DNA of 64,000 bases from an uncultured Faecalibacterium sp. (GCA_934501115.1 CAKSTO010000002.1:1-64000); one strand, 5' to 3'; positions 23,448 through 32,430 are shown, counted from the first letter of the stretch. Notes: generated by a model not told the origin, from the letters alone. A program made the numbers and translations.

Positions 23448-24478
23448 GCAACGAGAATAAGATCGTGTTCTGCACAGGCGGCGGATGCACTGCAAAACTT
23501 GGTGCCGGGGTGCTGAGCCGCATTCTGGAAAAGCTGCCCCGGGGTGAAAAAGACCCGGATCTTCTGGTAGGCTATGACAGCCGGGATGATGCTGCGGTCT
23601 ATCGCGTCTCCGATGATGTGGCCTTTGTGCAGACGGTGGATTTTTTTCCGCCGATGGTGGATGATCCGTACACCTTCGGGCAGGTCGCGGCGGCAAATGC
23701 CCTGAGCGACATCTACGCCATGGGCGGTGAAGTGAAAACCGCATTGAATCTTGTCTGCTTCCCGGAAAGTATGGATCTGAACATTCTGGGGGAGATCCTG
23801 CGCGGAGGTGCCGAGAAGGTGGCCGAGGCCGGAGGAAGTCTGGCCGGCGGGCATTCGATCGCGGATACGGGCGTAAAGTACGGCCTGTCGGTGACCGGCC
23901 TTGTAAACCCGAACCGGATGTACTGCAATGACGCCGGGCAGCCCGGTGATAAGCTGATCCTGACAAAAGCTCTGGGCGTCGGCCTGATCTGCACAGCAAA
24001 CCGTGTGGGAGAGGCCGCACCGGAGCATCTGAAAGCGGCGCTCGCATCCATGACGATGCTCAACAAAACTGCGGCAGAGATCAGCCGGAAGTACACGATC
24101 CACGCAGCCACCGATGTGACAGGCTTCAGCTTTCTGGGTCATCTGCACGAGATGATGGGCGGGAGGCTCTCCTGCGTCATTGATGCGCGTGCTGTCCCGG
24201 TGCTGCCGGGTGCGGAAAAAGCAGCGGATGATTTTTTGTATACCGCCGCCGGGCAGCGAAACCGAAACCATGCCGGCCCCTATGTCACCTTTGAAAACGT
24301 CCCGTTTGCCATGGAAGAGGTTCTGTTTGACCCGCAGACCTCCGGCGGGCTGCTGCTGGCAGTTTCGCCGGAAAGTGCTGCCAAGTTGGAAGCAGAGCTT
24401 CAGGCTGCCGGTCTGCCGGCCAGGATCGTGGGTGAGATCATCCCTAAGACCGAACATGAGATCACTGTGAAATATTGA
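23444..24478 (+). CDS. selD: Selenophosphate synthase SelD
   Basis: A 344-residue enzyme that makes selenophosphate from selenide and ATP. The N-terminal glycine-rich loop GGGCTAKLG has Cys15 (TGC, not selenocysteine) and Lys18, matching the essential E. coli Cys17 and Lys20; the second E. coli Cys is Ala here. DSRDDAAVY binds metal-ATP, with [15 protein letters not shown] and DPQTSGGLL further on. No selA, selB or selC is in the window. The position inside the hydroxylase operon fits the orphan-SelD arrangement in which selenophosphate serves the molybdenum enzyme. GTG start, coupled to yqeC. Confidence 0.95.
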   Translation: MSNENKIVFCTGGGCTAKLGAGVLSRILEKLPRGEKDPDLLVGYDSRDDAAVYRVSDDVAFVQTVDFFPPMVDDPYTFGQVAAANALSDIYAMGGEVKTALNLVCFPESMDLNILGEILRGGAEKVAEAGGSLAGGHSIADTGVKYGLSVTGLVNPNRMYCNDAGQPGDKLILTKALGVGLICTANRVGEAAPEHLKAALASMTMLNKTAAEISRKYTIHAATDVTGFSFLGHLHEMMGGRLSCVIDARAVPVLPGAEKAADDFLYTAAGQRNRNHAGPYVTFENVPFAMEEVLFDPQTSGGLLLAVSPESAAKLEAELQAAGLPARIVGEIIPKTEHEITVKY

Positions 24479-24492
24479 AGGAAAAACCGAAT

Positions 24493-25101
24493 ATGATGTT
24501 GAATGTGGATGCCCGCGGCGATGCATGCCCGCTGCCGGTGGTGAAGGCAAAAAAGGCCATCTCGGAGCTGAAAGGCGCAGGTCAGGTGGAGGTTCTGGTG
24601 GATAATGAGATCGCTGTCCAGAACCTGACCAAGATGGCACAGCAGAAAAACTATCAGTACAGCGCAGAGAAGCTCGCAGAGCGGGAATACCGTGTGCTTT
24701 TTACCATCGGTGAAACGATGGGAACTGCTGCAGAGAAAGCGCCTGCCTGTGCACCGGATACCCGCACGGATACCGTCGTGGCAATCGCTTCCGACAGGAT
24801 GGGCGTTGGCGCAGACGAGCTGGGCAAAACGCTGCTCAAGGCCTTTGTATTTGCTTTGACGCAGCAGGATCAGCTGCCCAAAACCATTCTGTTCTACAAT
24901 GGCGGCGCTTCGCTGACCTGTGAGGGCTCCCCCATGCTGGACGACCTGAAGGCTCTGGAGGCACAGGGTGTGGAGATCATGACCTGCGGCACCTGTCTGA
25001 ATTTCTACGGCCTGACCGAGAAGCTGGCTGTTGGCAGCGTGACCAATATGTACACCATCGTGGAGAAGCTGACACAGGCAGGCAGCGTGGTGAAACCGTG
25101 A
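24493..25101 (+). CDS. yedF: Selenium metabolism protein YedF
   Basis: A 202-residue protein with two domains. The N-terminal TusA/SirA-like part (1-75) has the CPLP motif with Cys12, a likely sulfur or selenium carrier. The C-terminal DsrE-like part (about 95-200) has CGTCLNFYGL. YedF accompanies SelD in selenium-using bacteria and is thought to handle reduced selenium. The ATG at 24493 follows AAGGA by ten bases; an earlier TTG at 24475 has no ribosome site. The stop overlaps the next gene. Confidence 0.9.
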   Translation: MMLNVDARGDACPLPVVKAKKAISELKGAGQVEVLVDNEIAVQNLTKMAQQKNYQYSAEKLAEREYRVLFTIGETMGTAAEKAPACAPDTRTDTVVAIASDRMGVGADELGKTLLKAFVFALTQQDQLPKTILFYNGGASLTCEGSPMLDDLKALEAQGVEIMTCGTCLNFYGLTEKLAVGSVTNMYTIVEKLTQAGSVVKP

Positions 25102-26237
25102 TCTATCTTGATAATGCGGCCACAACACTGCATAAACCTCCACAGGTGGGGCAGGCTATGCTGGAGGCTCTGCGCACTGCCGGAAACCCGGGACGTGGTG
25201 CGCATGAACCGACGCTGCACGCTTCGCGGCTCGTCTACAATGCACGTCTTGCTATGGCAAGGCTCCTGAATGCGCCGGATCCGTCCTGCATCGCATTCAC
25301 GGCCAATGCTACAGAAGCGCTGAATCTTGCGCTGAACGGCCTTTTTTCAGCAAAAGACCACATCATCACATCAGTCGGTGAGCATAACTCTGTCCTGCGT
25401 CCACTGTACCGTCTGCGGGAGCAGGGCGCACGCCTCGATTTCATCGAAACGGATGAAAGAGGATGTTTCTGCGATCTGCAGTGGGATGCATTTATCCGGC
25501 CGGATACCCGTGCGTTTGTGCTGACGATGGCTTCAAACGTGACCGGCAGTCAGCCTGACATCGAGGAGGCGTCCAGAACCGCGCATCGGAACGGAATGCT
25601 TCTGGTCGTAGATGCATCGCAGACAGCGGGGGCGCAGCCCATTGATGTACAGGCTCTTGGCATCGATGTGCTGTGTTTTACCGGCCACAAGGCGCTGCTC
25701 GGCCCGCAGGGAACAGGCGGCCTGTATGTGCGCCCGGGGCTCTCCCTCCGTCCACTGGTTGTCGGCGGAAGCGGCGTGCACAGTTTTGATGAACAGCATC
25801 CGACACAGATGCCTGCTGCGCTGGAAGCCGGCACGCTGAACGTTCCGGGGCTGGCGGGGCTGTGCGCCGGAGCAGAGTGGCTTCTGGAACAGGGCGTGGA
25901 GAACCTGCAAAAAAAGGAAGCCGCATTGGCGGGTCTTTTCTATGAAAAGATCCGCGACATCCCTAACGTGAAGATCTACGGTGACCCGATGGCAAAACAT
26001 CGTGCCCCTATCATTTCACTGAATATCGGCGATGAGGATTCTGCCCGTACGGCAGATATCCTGTGGGAGGATTATGGCATCTGCGTACGCGCCGGGGCCC
26101 ACTGTGCACCGCTCATGCATCGATCGCTTGGGACGGTGGGGCAGGGAGTGGTACGGTTCAGTTTCTCGCACTTCAATACCGAACAGGAGATCCTGCAGGC
26201 AGCACAGGCCGTGCGGGAGCTGGCGCAGGAGGATTGA
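25098..26237 (+). CDS. Cysteine desulfurase-like class V aminotransferase
   Basis: A 379-residue PLP enzyme of the NifS/SufS/Csd superfamily. It has YLDNAATT at the N-terminus, VDASQTAG, Lys198 in TGHKALLGPQG as the PLP lysine, and Cys336 in RAGAHCAP as the likely sulfur- or selenium-bearing cysteine. It matches the subgroup seen with selenium-dependent hydroxylases (like E. faecalis EF2568). In this operon it may free selenium or sulfur for YedF and SelD or sulfurate the Mo cofactor. GTG start overlapping the yedF stop. Confidence 0.88.
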   Translation: MIYLDNAATTLHKPPQVGQAMLEALRTAGNPGRGAHEPTLHASRLVYNARLAMARLLNAPDPSCIAFTANATEALNLALNGLFSAKDHIITSVGEHNSVLRPLYRLREQGARLDFIETDERGCFCDLQWDAFIRPDTRAFVLTMASNVTGSQPDIEEASRTAHRNGMLLVVDASQTAGAQPIDVQALGIDVLCFTGHKALLGPQGTGGLYVRPGLSLRPLVVGGSGVHSFDEQHPTQMPAALEAGTLNVPGLAGLCAGAEWLLEQGVENLQKKEAALAGLFYEKIRDIPNVKIYGDPMAKHRAPIISLNIGDEDSARTADILWEDYGICVRAGAHCAPLMHRSLGTVGQGVVRFSFSHFNTEQEILQAAQAVRELAQED

Positions 26238-26468
26238 ATGAGAACGCGTCAAACCTATGTCGTGCTTTCATTCCGCACGACACTGGAAGCAATGGAATGG
26301 GAGAGACAGTGCCTTTCGGCAGACATCCCCGGGCGGCTGATCCCTCTTCCGAGGGAGATCTCGGCGGGCTGCGGCCTTGCATGGCGGATGCTGCCGGAGG
26401 ATTTCGAGCACTGGCAGCATAAGATGGATCTTTCTCGCTGCGATAAGGCTTCTGCCGTAGAACAATAG
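26238..26468 (+). CDS. DUF3343 putative Se/S carrier-like protein
   Basis: A 76-residue protein of the DUF3343 family. SAGCGLAWRM holds a single conserved Cys45, proposed to carry a persulfide or perselenide. The family is found with YedF and SelD. AGGAGG runs into the previous stop codon and the ATG follows immediately. Confidence 0.85.
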   Translation: MRTRQTYVVLSFRTTLEAMEWERQCLSADIPGRLIPLPREISAGCGLAWRMLPEDFEHWQHKMDLSRCDKASAVEQ

Positions 26469-26481
26469 AGGAGAATGCTCA

Positions 26482-27531
26482 ATGAAGGAAATGCCGCTCT
26501 ATAAGATCCTCCGCACGGTGCAGATGCAGAAGGGCTGTACACTGGCTTGTGTGCTGGACGGCGATGCTGCTGAAGAACAGCTGCTTTTATGCGACGGGGA
26601 GCCGGTCTGGCAGACCGGGAACAGTGATTTTCTGCTGCAGAACATCCGGTCTTTGCAGGATGTCACCGCCACCGGTATGCTGAAGATGGGGAACACACAG
26701 GTGTTTGCAGAACGCTTTGGCGCTGTGCCGCAACTGATCATCTGCGGAGGCGGACATGTGGCCGCCTCCGTCGCTCGTCTGGCAAAACTGCTGGGGCTGC
26801 CCGTTCTCGCAATGGATGACCGCAAAGAATACGCTGACAGCCTGAGCGAAGCCGGGGCGGACAACGTGATTTGTCAGCCCTTTGTGCAGGCGCTGGAACA
26901 GGTGGACGGCAGTGCGGAGACCTACTTTATCGTTGCGACCCGTGCACATGCTTTTGATGTGGCCTGCCTGAAAGAGATCCTGAAAAAGCCCGCCGCTTAT
27001 GTCGGCATGATGGGCAGCAAGGGGCGGTCTGCACTGGTGCGCCGTCAGCTTCTGGAGCAGGGAACCGACGCCCGCCGTGTGGAAGAGCTGTATGCGCCGA
27101 TCGGCCTGTCCATTGGCTCGCAGACTGCGGAGGAGATCGCATTGTCGATTCTGGCGCAGGTCGTGGCCATTAAAAATAAGCGGCCGCAGACCGAGGGATT
27201 CCGGACAGCTGTGCTGGATGCGATGGAACAGGCAGATGCCGCCGGGCAAAGAGCTGTGCTTGCCACAATCATCGCACGCCATGGTTCTACCCCGCGTGAG
27301 GTGGGAGCCAAGATGCTGGTGCTCCCCGGCGGGAAAACCGTCGGCAGTGTCGGCGGAGGCATCATGGAGCACCGAACAATCCTTGCGGCGCAGGAAATGC
27401 TGGCAGATAAGGCACCGGCACATCGGAGGATCTGCTGCTTCGCTGACGATAACAGCGATGCTTCGGTTGCAGCCTGCGGCGGCTCGATGGAGCTGCTTTT
27501 GAGCGTGTTGAAGCCGGGAAGGGAATTATGA
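26482..27531 (+). CDS. XdhC/CoxI-family maturation protein, domains in reversed order
   Basis: A 349-residue maturation factor for molybdenum hydroxylases. Residues about 85-225 form the Rossmann-type domain (LIICGGGHVAASVARLA, then DDRKEYAD and YVGMMGSKGR). The XdhC_CoxI domain, recognised by ARHGSTPREVGAKMLVLPGG and SVGGGIMEH, is at about 255-345. In the usual XdhC the CoxI part is N-terminal, so the order here is swapped. XdhC proteins bind Mo cofactor and promote its sulfuration and insertion. GAGGAG precedes the ATG by eight bases; the end overlaps yqeB by four bases. Confidence 0.85.
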   Translation: MKEMPLYKILRTVQMQKGCTLACVLDGDAAEEQLLLCDGEPVWQTGNSDFLLQNIRSLQDVTATGMLKMGNTQVFAERFGAVPQLIICGGGHVAASVARLAKLLGLPVLAMDDRKEYADSLSEAGADNVICQPFVQALEQVDGSAETYFIVATRAHAFDVACLKEILKKPAAYVGMMGSKGRSALVRRQLLEQGTDARRVEELYAPIGLSIGSQTAEEIALSILAQVVAIKNKRPQTEGFRTAVLDAMEQADAAGQRAVLATIIARHGSTPREVGAKMLVLPGGKTVGSVGGGIMEHRTILAAQEMLADKAPAHRRICCFADDNSDASVAACGGSMELLLSVLKPGREL

Positions 27532-28346
27532 TGAAAAAAGAACCGCTGATCATCGTGCGCGGCGGCGGCGACCTTGCCACCGGAACGATCCACCGCTTGT
27601 GGTCTGCCGGGCTGAGGGTGCTCGTGCTGGAAGCTGAGCACCCGGCAGCGATCCGTCGGCAGGTATCACTGTGCGAGGCAGTCTACGAGGGGGAGACGAT
27701 GGTGGAAGGCCTGCGCGCTGTGCATATCAAAGCACTGAAACAGGCCGAAGCAGTCTGGACAGAAAATGCTGTTCCGGTTCTGACAGACCCGGAGGGCAGG
27801 AGCATTGCACTGGCAAAACCGGACGTGGTCGTGGACGCGATCCTTGCTAAAAAGAATCTCGGCACCTCCCGCAGCATGGCACCGCTGACGATTGCTCTTG
27901 GCCCCGGGTTTACGGCCGGCAGCGATGTTGATGCTGTGGTAGAGACCAAACGCGGGCATCGGCTCGGTCGGATCATACGGGAGGGCACGGCGATCCCCGA
28001 TACCGGCATTCCCGGCATGATCGGCGGCTATGGCAGGGAGCGTGTGATCCACGCGCAGGCGGCAGGCACTTTTGTGGACGTGTGCAGGATCGGCGATATC
28101 GTGGAAGCAGGGGAAAAGATCGCAGAGATCCATGCTGCAGATGGAACGGTCGTGCCGGTCACAACGCAGATCACCGGCATCCTGCGGGGACTGCTGCGCA
28201 GCGGATACCCTGTAACACCCGGTTTTAAGGTGGCGGATGTAGACCCGCGGAAAGAAGAACTTTCCAACTGCTTTCTGATCTCCGATAAGGCGCGCTGCAT
28301 CGCAGGCAGTGTGCTGGAGCTTGTGTGTGCCCGGCTGTGGAAATAA
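27528..28346 (+). CDS. yqeB: YqeB family selenium-dependent hydroxylase system protein
   Basis: A 272-residue protein starting with a Rossmann-like VRGGGDLATGTIHRL (about 10-24), then HPAAIRRQVSLCEAVYEG, the YqeB signature. The C-terminal part looks like a biotinyl/lipoyl-type beta region (about 175-235). YqeB marks selenium-dependent hydroxylase systems; its reaction is unknown. The ATG lies within the stop of the previous gene; an ATG three bases later is equally possible. It closes the operon before a strong terminator. Confidence 0.9.
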   Translation: MMKKEPLIIVRGGGDLATGTIHRLWSAGLRVLVLEAEHPAAIRRQVSLCEAVYEGETMVEGLRAVHIKALKQAEAVWTENAVPVLTDPEGRSIALAKPDVVVDAILAKKNLGTSRSMAPLTIALGPGFTAGSDVDAVVETKRGHRLGRIIREGTAIPDTGIPGMIGGYGRERVIHAQAAGTFVDVCRIGDIVEAGEKIAEIHAADGTVVPVTTQITGILRGLLRSGYPVTPGFKVADVDPRKEELSNCFLISDKARCIAGSVLELVCARLWK

Positions 28347-28349
28347 CAA

Positions 28350-28395
28350 AAGACCTCTGCTTCCCGTGCCAAACCGGCAGAAAAGCAGAGGTCTT
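28350..28395. terminator. Bidirectional terminator
   Basis: AAGACCTCTGCTT (28350-28362) pairs perfectly with AAGCAGAGGTCTT (28383-28395). Flanking A and T let it serve both yqeB and the converging small gene. Confidence 0.85.
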
Positions 28396-28409
28396 GCTCG
28401 TTTGAACCA

Positions 28410-28604
28410 TCAATTGCGGTGGCAGCGATCCTGACCGACCAGCCAGTCCTCACAAAGGCGCTGCGCTTCTTCCAGACTGCGGCTTTCACAGTCAAAAAAT
28501 GCTCCGCGGAGAGAACGATAAGAATAATGGATCCGAAGGACACCATCCGCATCCTTGAAGCGTTCGCAGCGTTCCTGCCCGGGCATCAGATAACATTGTT
28601 CCAT
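28410..28604 (-). CDS. DUF3873-like small protein
   Basis: A 64-residue protein with no membrane segment. The pattern GQERCERFKDADG, then YSYRSLRGAFFDCESRSLEEAQRLCEDWL, resembles DUF3873 (a GEEKYE-like start, a YDYR-like core with F-x-C, and a final EWL helix); function unknown. AAGGAGA lies eight bases before the ATG, and an extended -10 promoter is upstream. It faces the selenium operon across a shared terminator. Confidence 0.65.
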   Translation of the reverse strand: MEQCYLMPGQERCERFKDADGVLRIHYSYRSLRGAFFDCESRSLEEAQRLCEDWLVGQDRCHRN

Positions 28605-28655
28605 CGTTCATTCTCCTTTTCCAAAACTGGCAGCGGTAAGCACACAACGCATGTT

Positions 28656-28684
28656 ATTGTAGCATGGAAAAAACGGTTTTGCCA
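28656..28684 (-). promoter_or_regulatory. Extended -10 promoter for the DUF3873-like gene
   Basis: On the minus strand ATGCTACAAT gives an extended -10 (TGn-TACAAT), with a weak TGGCAA -35 box 17 bases upstream. The stretch 28605-28989 holds this promoter, an 8-base inverted repeat (28720-28727 with 28767-28774) and the phoH promoter, but no gene I can support. Confidence 0.5.
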
Positions 28685-28925
28685 TTGCTGTTTTGCCCAA
28701 AGATTCTTCTACTTTTTCTCTGCAGCAGCACTTGACAACGATGACACGTGAATTTCTCGTTTGTGATGCTGCAGGCCAAAGGCATTCATGGACAAATTGC
28801 TTTCCAAACCACAGAACGAGCGCCTTCTCTTGCGGCAAAAGACAAATTCTGATGGGGGATGACTTCTGCATGCGGCCATGGAAAAATGATGGAAGCAAAA
28901 ATAATATTTTGTGCAATTTTCATAG

Positions 28926-28954
28926 TTTTCTATTTAGCGTTTTGGTGGTACAAT
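28926..28954 (+). promoter_or_regulatory. Probable promoter for phoH
   Basis: TACAAT (28949-28954) with TTTTCT (28926-28931) 17 bases upstream, ending 35 bases before the gene. Confidence 0.5.
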
Positions 28955-28989
28955 AGATGCATCAAAACAGGTCTTTTCGGGAGGAGCAC

Positions 28990-29949
28990 ATGGCAGAAAA
29001 GAACATCGAACTGGATAGTGTTGAGGTCGCGGCGGCAGTTTTTGGCAACTGCGACCGCAACATCCGCCTGCTGGAGAAAGAGTTTTCCGTCACAGCGGTC
29101 TGCAGGGGCACACAGCTTCGCATTTCGGGAGAGGCGAAAAATGTTGCAGCGGCATACCGTGCGGTAGAAGGGATGCTTCTTCTGATCGAGAACCATACAC
29201 CTCTGGAGGATCAGACGGTGCGTTACTGCATCAGCCTTGCACATGACGGTGCAGAAAAACGGGTCAGAGAGCTGACAGATGATTTCGTCACGGTCACGGT
29301 CAAAGGCCGCCCCATCCGTCCCAAAACACTGGGGCAGAAAGAATACCTGAACGCGATCCGCAGCAATGCCATCACTTTTGGCGTGGGGCCTGCAGGCACC
29401 GGCAAGACCTATCTGGCAGTGGCAATGGCCGTCAAGGCATTCAAAGCGAAGGATGTTTCCCGCATCGTTCTGACCCGCCCGGCGGTGGAAGCGGGCGAAA
29501 AGCTGGGTTTTCTGCCCGGCGATCTGCAGCAGAAGGTCGACCCCTACCTGCGCCCGCTGTACGACGGCCTGTTCGATATGCTGGGTGCTGAGACCTATGA
29601 GCGTCTGGTTGAAAAGCAGATCATTGAGGTGGCACCGCTGGCATATATGCGCGGCCGCACACTGGATGATTCTTTTATCATTCTGGATGAAGCCCAGAAC
29701 ACGACGCCGGAACAGATGAAGATGTTCCTGACCCGTATGGGCGTGGGCTCCAAGGTGGTCGTTACAGGAGACGTGACTCAGATCGATCTGCCGGAGCGCA
29801 CGCGGAGCGGTCTGGTAGATGCACTGCATGTGCTGAAAAATGTAAATGGCATTGCACAGTGCTATTTCACGGAGAAGGACGTTGTCCGCCACCGCCTTGT
29901 GCAGGAGATCATCAAGGCATACGAAAAAGCAGCACACCCCGAAAAATAA
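28990..29949 (+). CDS. phoH: PhoH-family ATPase (PhoL)
   Basis: A 319-residue P-loop ATPase. It has an N-terminal KH-like region (about 1-105), then GPAGTGKT at 133-140 as Walker A and FIILDEAQN as Walker B. It is linked to ribosome and RNA metabolism through its constant partner ybeY, which follows here. GGGAGGAG precedes the ATG at 28990; an earlier TTG at 28957 would overlap the promoter's transcription start and was rejected. Confidence 0.93.
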   Translation: MAEKNIELDSVEVAAAVFGNCDRNIRLLEKEFSVTAVCRGTQLRISGEAKNVAAAYRAVEGMLLLIENHTPLEDQTVRYCISLAHDGAEKRVRELTDDFVTVTVKGRPIRPKTLGQKEYLNAIRSNAITFGVGPAGTGKTYLAVAMAVKAFKAKDVSRIVLTRPAVEAGEKLGFLPGDLQQKVDPYLRPLYDGLFDMLGAETYERLVEKQIIEVAPLAYMRGRTLDDSFIILDEAQNTTPEQMKMFLTRMGVGSKVVVTGDVTQIDLPERTRSGLVDALHVLKNVNGIAQCYFTEKDVVRHRLVQEIIKAYEKAAHPEK

Positions 29950-29994
29950 AACTGAAAATCGAGCGAGTAAAAATAGAAGGGAGTGGACTTACTT

Positions 29995-30486
29995 ATGTCC
30001 AATAAAGTTTTGATCACCAATTCACAGAAGGCTGTCAAGGTGCCTTCTGGTCTGCGCATCCTCATCCGCCGCGCATGCAACGCAGTGCTGGAGTATGAGC
30101 ACTTTGAAGCGCCTGCAGAGATCAGCGTCACCTTTGTGGATAATGCTGCGATCGCGGAACTGAACAACCAGTACCGAAATAAGCCGATGCCTACCGATGT
30201 GCTCAGCTTTCCTCTGGGAGTGGACGGCAAATACGATGTTGATGAAAATAACGGCTGCAAGATGCTGGGAGACATCGTGATCAGCATGGAGCGTGCGCAG
30301 GAGCAGGCCAATCTCTACGGGCATCCGCTGCAGCGTGAGGTGGCTTTCCTGACGGTGCATTCTATGCTGCATCTGCTGGGCTATGACCACGAAAACGGCG
30401 GTCTGGAAGCGATGCACATGCGCGAAAAAGAGGAAGCGGTTCTGCTACAGCTCGGGCTGCCGCGCACCGTCAGCTATACGGAGTAA
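29995..30486 (+). CDS. ybeY: Endoribonuclease YbeY (rRNA maturation)
   Basis: A 163-residue zinc endoribonuclease for 16S rRNA 3'-end processing and ribosome quality control. HSMLHLLGYDH supplies the three zinc-binding histidines 122, 126 and 132, and PTDVLSFPLG is the other family motif. GAAGGGAG is the ribosome site for the ATG at 29995; an in-frame GTG at 29983 overlaps it. Standard phoH-ybeY-era order. Confidence 0.95.
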   Translation: MSNKVLITNSQKAVKVPSGLRILIRRACNAVLEYEHFEAPAEISVTFVDNAAIAELNNQYRNKPMPTDVLSFPLGVDGKYDVDENNGCKMLGDIVISMERAQEQANLYGHPLQREVAFLTVHSMLHLLGYDHENGGLEAMHMREKEEAVLLQLGLPRTVSYTE

Positions 30487-30543
30487 AAAGAACCGGATAA
30501 CTATATCGTGCGGATGCCGCACAAAACAGACAGGAGCTTGATT

Positions 30544-31479
30544 TTGAGTAACGCTACACCCATTCAGGGTCATTTCGATACCTCTTCCGTATTTGTTGCG
30601 GTGATCGGCCGCCCCAATGTGGGCAAATCCAGCCTGACAAATTTGCTTGTGGGAGAAAAGGTTGCCATCGTCACGTCGAAGCCTCAGACGACCCGCACCC
30701 GCATCACTGGTGTCATCACCCGCGGAGCACTGCAGTATGTGCTTCTGGATACGCCCGGCGTACACAAGGCTCGCAATAAACTGGGCAAGCGGATGGACAA
30801 AACTGCCAGCGATTCCATCGCAGATGTGGATGTTTCCATGATGCTGTTTGAGCCTTACGGTGCGCTGAATGAATCGGAAATGGCTCTTGTGGATATGCTG
30901 CGCAGCAGCGGCGGCCCGGCGATCGCGGTCATCAACAAAACGGATCTGGTCAAGGAGCCTGCCGATCTGGAGACCCGCAGGGAAGAGCTGAAAGCGCTGG
31001 GGGTTTTTGACGAAGTCTATACGGTCAGTGTCCGGAGCAACGATGGCTGCGAGGTGCTGTTTGATGCACTGAGCCGCTACGCAGTGGAAGGCCCCCACTA
31101 CTTCGACGATGACGCGTATACCGACATGCCGGAAAAGGAGCTTGTGGCAGAGGTCATCCGTGAAAAAGCGCTGCTCTTTATGCGGGATGAGATCCCTCAC
31201 GGGATTGCCGTTGTGGTAGAACGCTTCAAAGAACGGCCGGACACCGATCTGATCGATATCGACGTGAACATTTACTGCGAACGGGAAAGTCACAAGGGCA
31301 TGGTGATCGGAAAAGGCGGTGCGATGCTCAAAAAAATTGCCAGCGCTGCCCGTGCCGACTGTGAAGAGTTTCTGGGGTGCCGCGTCAATCTGCAATGCTG
31401 GGTAAAGGTGAAGTCGGATTGGCGTGATAACGAATTTCTGCTGAACAACTTTGGCTTTAAGCAGAACCCCAAAAAATAA
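30544..31479 (+). CDS. era: GTPase Era
   Basis: A 311-residue GTPase with a C-terminal KH domain that binds the 3' end of 16S rRNA during small-subunit assembly. It has GRPNVGKSS (G1), DTPGVHKARNKLG (G3 and switch II), NKTDLV (G4), and the KH loop GKGGAMLKKI near residue 260. The TTG at 30544 is chosen: CAGGAG lies seven bases upstream, and no ATG fits. In-frame codons from 30508 lack a ribosome site. Confidence 0.95.
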   Translation: MSNATPIQGHFDTSSVFVAVIGRPNVGKSSLTNLLVGEKVAIVTSKPQTTRTRITGVITRGALQYVLLDTPGVHKARNKLGKRMDKTASDSIADVDVSMMLFEPYGALNESEMALVDMLRSSGGPAIAVINKTDLVKEPADLETRREELKALGVFDEVYTVSVRSNDGCEVLFDALSRYAVEGPHYFDDDAYTDMPEKELVAEVIREKALLFMRDEIPHGIAVVVERFKERPDTDLIDIDVNIYCERESHKGMVIGKGGAMLKKIASAARADCEEFLGCRVNLQCWVKVKSDWRDNEFLLNNFGFKQNPKK

Positions 31480-31563
31480 AAACTCCGCTTTTTCCGGGTA
31501 GAGCGTCCCCGTATCAATGAACTGAAACGGCCTGACGCGATAGGGGAACATTCAGCAAGAGAG

Positions 31564-31680
31564 ATGCTGTATATGGATGCACGAAATCGCCGGCAGATGC
31601 TTGCCCGTGCCGGAATATTCCGCGTGATCTCGATTATCGGCAGCAGGTACCGCTGCAGAAATCTTCGGCAGGGGATGTGA
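31564..31680 (+). CDS. Possible 38-residue peptide between era and recO
   Basis: A 38-codon frame fills most of the 204-base era-recO gap. The product is strongly basic (MDARNRRQMLARAG, then GSRYRCRNLRQ). Many Firmicutes have the small gene yqzL in this slot, but this sequence does not resemble YqzL. The purine-rich AAGAGAG touches the ATG, too close for a good ribosome site. It could be noise. Confidence 0.25.
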   Translation: MLYMDARNRRQMLARAGIFRVISIIGSRYRCRNLRQGM

Positions 31681-31683
31681 ACG

Positions 31684-32430
31684 ATGGACGTCTTAGTGAC
31701 AACTGGCCTGGTGCTGAGAGAAACTCATTATAAAGAAGCCGACCGGATTCTGACCATCCTGACTCCGGATCTTGGGGTGATTTCAGCTTCGGCTCCTGGC
31801 AGTTTGCGGCTGAAGAGCAAGCTGTTCAGTGCGTGCGGGCTGTTCTGCTATTCGGAATTTGTTCTCGCGCAGGGGCGAAATATGTATACGGTGCGGGAAG
31901 CGGAAGTGCAGAATGTATTCAACGGCATTTCCAAATCCATTGAGGCAATGAGCCTTGCCATGTATCTGGCCGAAATGGCATCTTCGCTTTCTCCTGCCGG
32001 GCAGGAAGCCGCAAAAGAGCTGCGTCTCTTACTCAACTGCCTATACATGATCAGCGAGGGCAAGGCAGATCTGCGCGTGATCAAAGCGGTGTTCGAGCTG
32101 CGGACGATGAGCGAATGCGGCTTTATGCCGCAGCTCGTCTGCTGCCGCAGCTGCGGCGTTTACGATGGAGCAGAATTTTATCTGGATGCTTTGGAAGGGC
32201 ATCTCCTCTGTGCAGAGTGTGCGGCAAAAGAGGGAAAGGACTGCAACCTGGATCAGGGAGCATTGTATGCGCTGCGGCACATCTGTCTGGTAGAAGATAA
32301 AAAGATTTTTGCATTCAAGATCTCTTTGAGCAGTCTGGAGAAACTCTCAGCTGCAGCAGAACAGTATGCACTCGTTCATTTGGACAAACCGCTGAAAAGC
32401 TATAAATTCCTGAAATCTGTATTACCCTGA
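31684..32430 (+). CDS. recO: DNA repair protein RecO
   Basis: A 248-residue protein with an N-terminal OB fold (1-80, TGLVLRETHYKEADRILTILT) and a helical C-terminal domain with a zinc-finger-like set of Cys (CCRSC near 154 and CAEC near 179). It works with RecF and RecR to load RecA on single-stranded DNA. AGGGG precedes the ATG. It ends the phoH-ybeY-era-recO group, followed by a terminator. Confidence 0.92.
   Translation: MDVLVTTGLVLRETHYKEADRILTILTPDLGVISASAPGSLRLKSKLFSACGLFCYSEFVLAQGRNMYTVREAEVQNVFNGISKSIEAMSLAMYLAEMASSLSPAGQEAAKELRLLLNCLYMISEGKADLRVIKAVFELRTMSECGFMPQLVCCRSCGVYDGAEFYLDALEGHLLCAECAAKEGKDCNLDQGALYALRHICLVEDKKIFAFKISLSSLEKLSAAAEQYALVHLDKPLKSYKFLKSVLP

Noticed and set aside
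23444..24478. Possible selenocysteine in SelD
   Set aside because: The active-site position is an ordinary TGC cysteine codon and the frame has no internal TGA.
28608..28956. Open frames on both strands in the gap before phoH
   Set aside because: Neither has a ribosome site; both overlap predicted promoters and have noncoding-like composition.
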